Shown piece by piece: positions 42,345 to 42,369 of a DNA stretch of 42,369 nucleotides. The first letter of the stretch is position 1. The number at the start of each line of letters is the position of its first letter. The position numbers and the translations under genes are program-made. Origin of the DNA: Gammaproteobacteria bacterium. GTDB taxonomy: Bacteria; Pseudomonadota; Gammaproteobacteria; Steroidobacterales; Steroidobacteraceae. The DNA lies in contig PLUE01000014.1 of assembly GCA_003164785.1 (NCBI GenBank), forward strand, positions 1 through 42,369, in the 5' to 3' direction. The notes under the pieces were generated by a model. It was not told the DNA's origin and made no database searches. It saw only the letters and a list, made by a program, of their open reading frames with translations.

Positions 42345-42369
42345 GTGAGCTTGCCGATCACAGGTCCCG

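Noticed and set aside
1..42369. CRISPR arrays, tRNA or rRNA genes
   Set aside because: No regularly spaced direct repeats, no cas-like genes and no cloverleaf or rRNA sequence were found on reading the window.

Overview
The window reads as chromosomal DNA of a GC-rich proteobacterium, most likely a gammaproteobacterium. The clearest pointer is a fused two-methyltransferase RlmKL protein, typical of that class. Envelope genes (RND tripartite pump, TonB-dependent receptors, PQQ dehydrogenase) confirm a Gram-negative. Soil/freshwater groups such as Steroidobacter relatives would fit, but this is a guess.

Positions 1-16000 are an orderly, gene-dense chromosomal segment. It starts inside an RND efflux operon (permease, adaptor, outer-membrane lipoprotein), followed by a queuosine-precursor transporter and a small cupin. 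Next comes an amine module: an omega-amino acid:pyruvate aminotransferase divergent from a PuuR-type regulator, with an N-carbamoylputrescine amidase downstream. The regulator's -10 region overlaps a near match to the E. coli PuuR operator. Then follow an exonuclease/GIY-YIG fusion, a 43-codon ORF, rlmKL, and a glutarate pair (glutaryl-CoA dehydrogenase plus CaiB-type CoA-transferase).

Positions 16071-31187 form an accessory island starting at an internally deleted IS66 relic (16180-17926) and ending where a second IS66 begins (31188). It carries a periplasmic galactose mutarotase, a cytochrome c-PQQ dehydrogenase with a secreted MBL-fold hydrolase, two TonB-dependent receptors and acetoacetyl-CoA synthetase. 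The two receptors share a non-coding element of about 60 nt upstream. The dehydrogenase/MBL pair looks imported.

Positions 31188-42369 are a nest of mobile elements. An IS66 is cut by an IS3 (IS3-1). IS3-1 is split by a group II intron (32745-35026) just after its first DDE Asp codon. It is split again by a roughly 6 kb serine-recombinase element (35287-41280) five codons before its catalytic Glu. That element carries an overlapping HTH / small protein / large serine recombinase operon and was itself hit by another IS3 (IS3-2, 38614-41218, GAG target duplication). IS3-2 was in turn hit by an IS110/IS1111-type element (about 39543-40891) with a likely bridge-RNA region. A truncated second group II intron and a 48-bp hairpin built from two facing IS3-like ends close the window. 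The serine-recombinase element, with clean junctions consistent with a 2-bp AA core, is the best candidate for an under-described mobile system.
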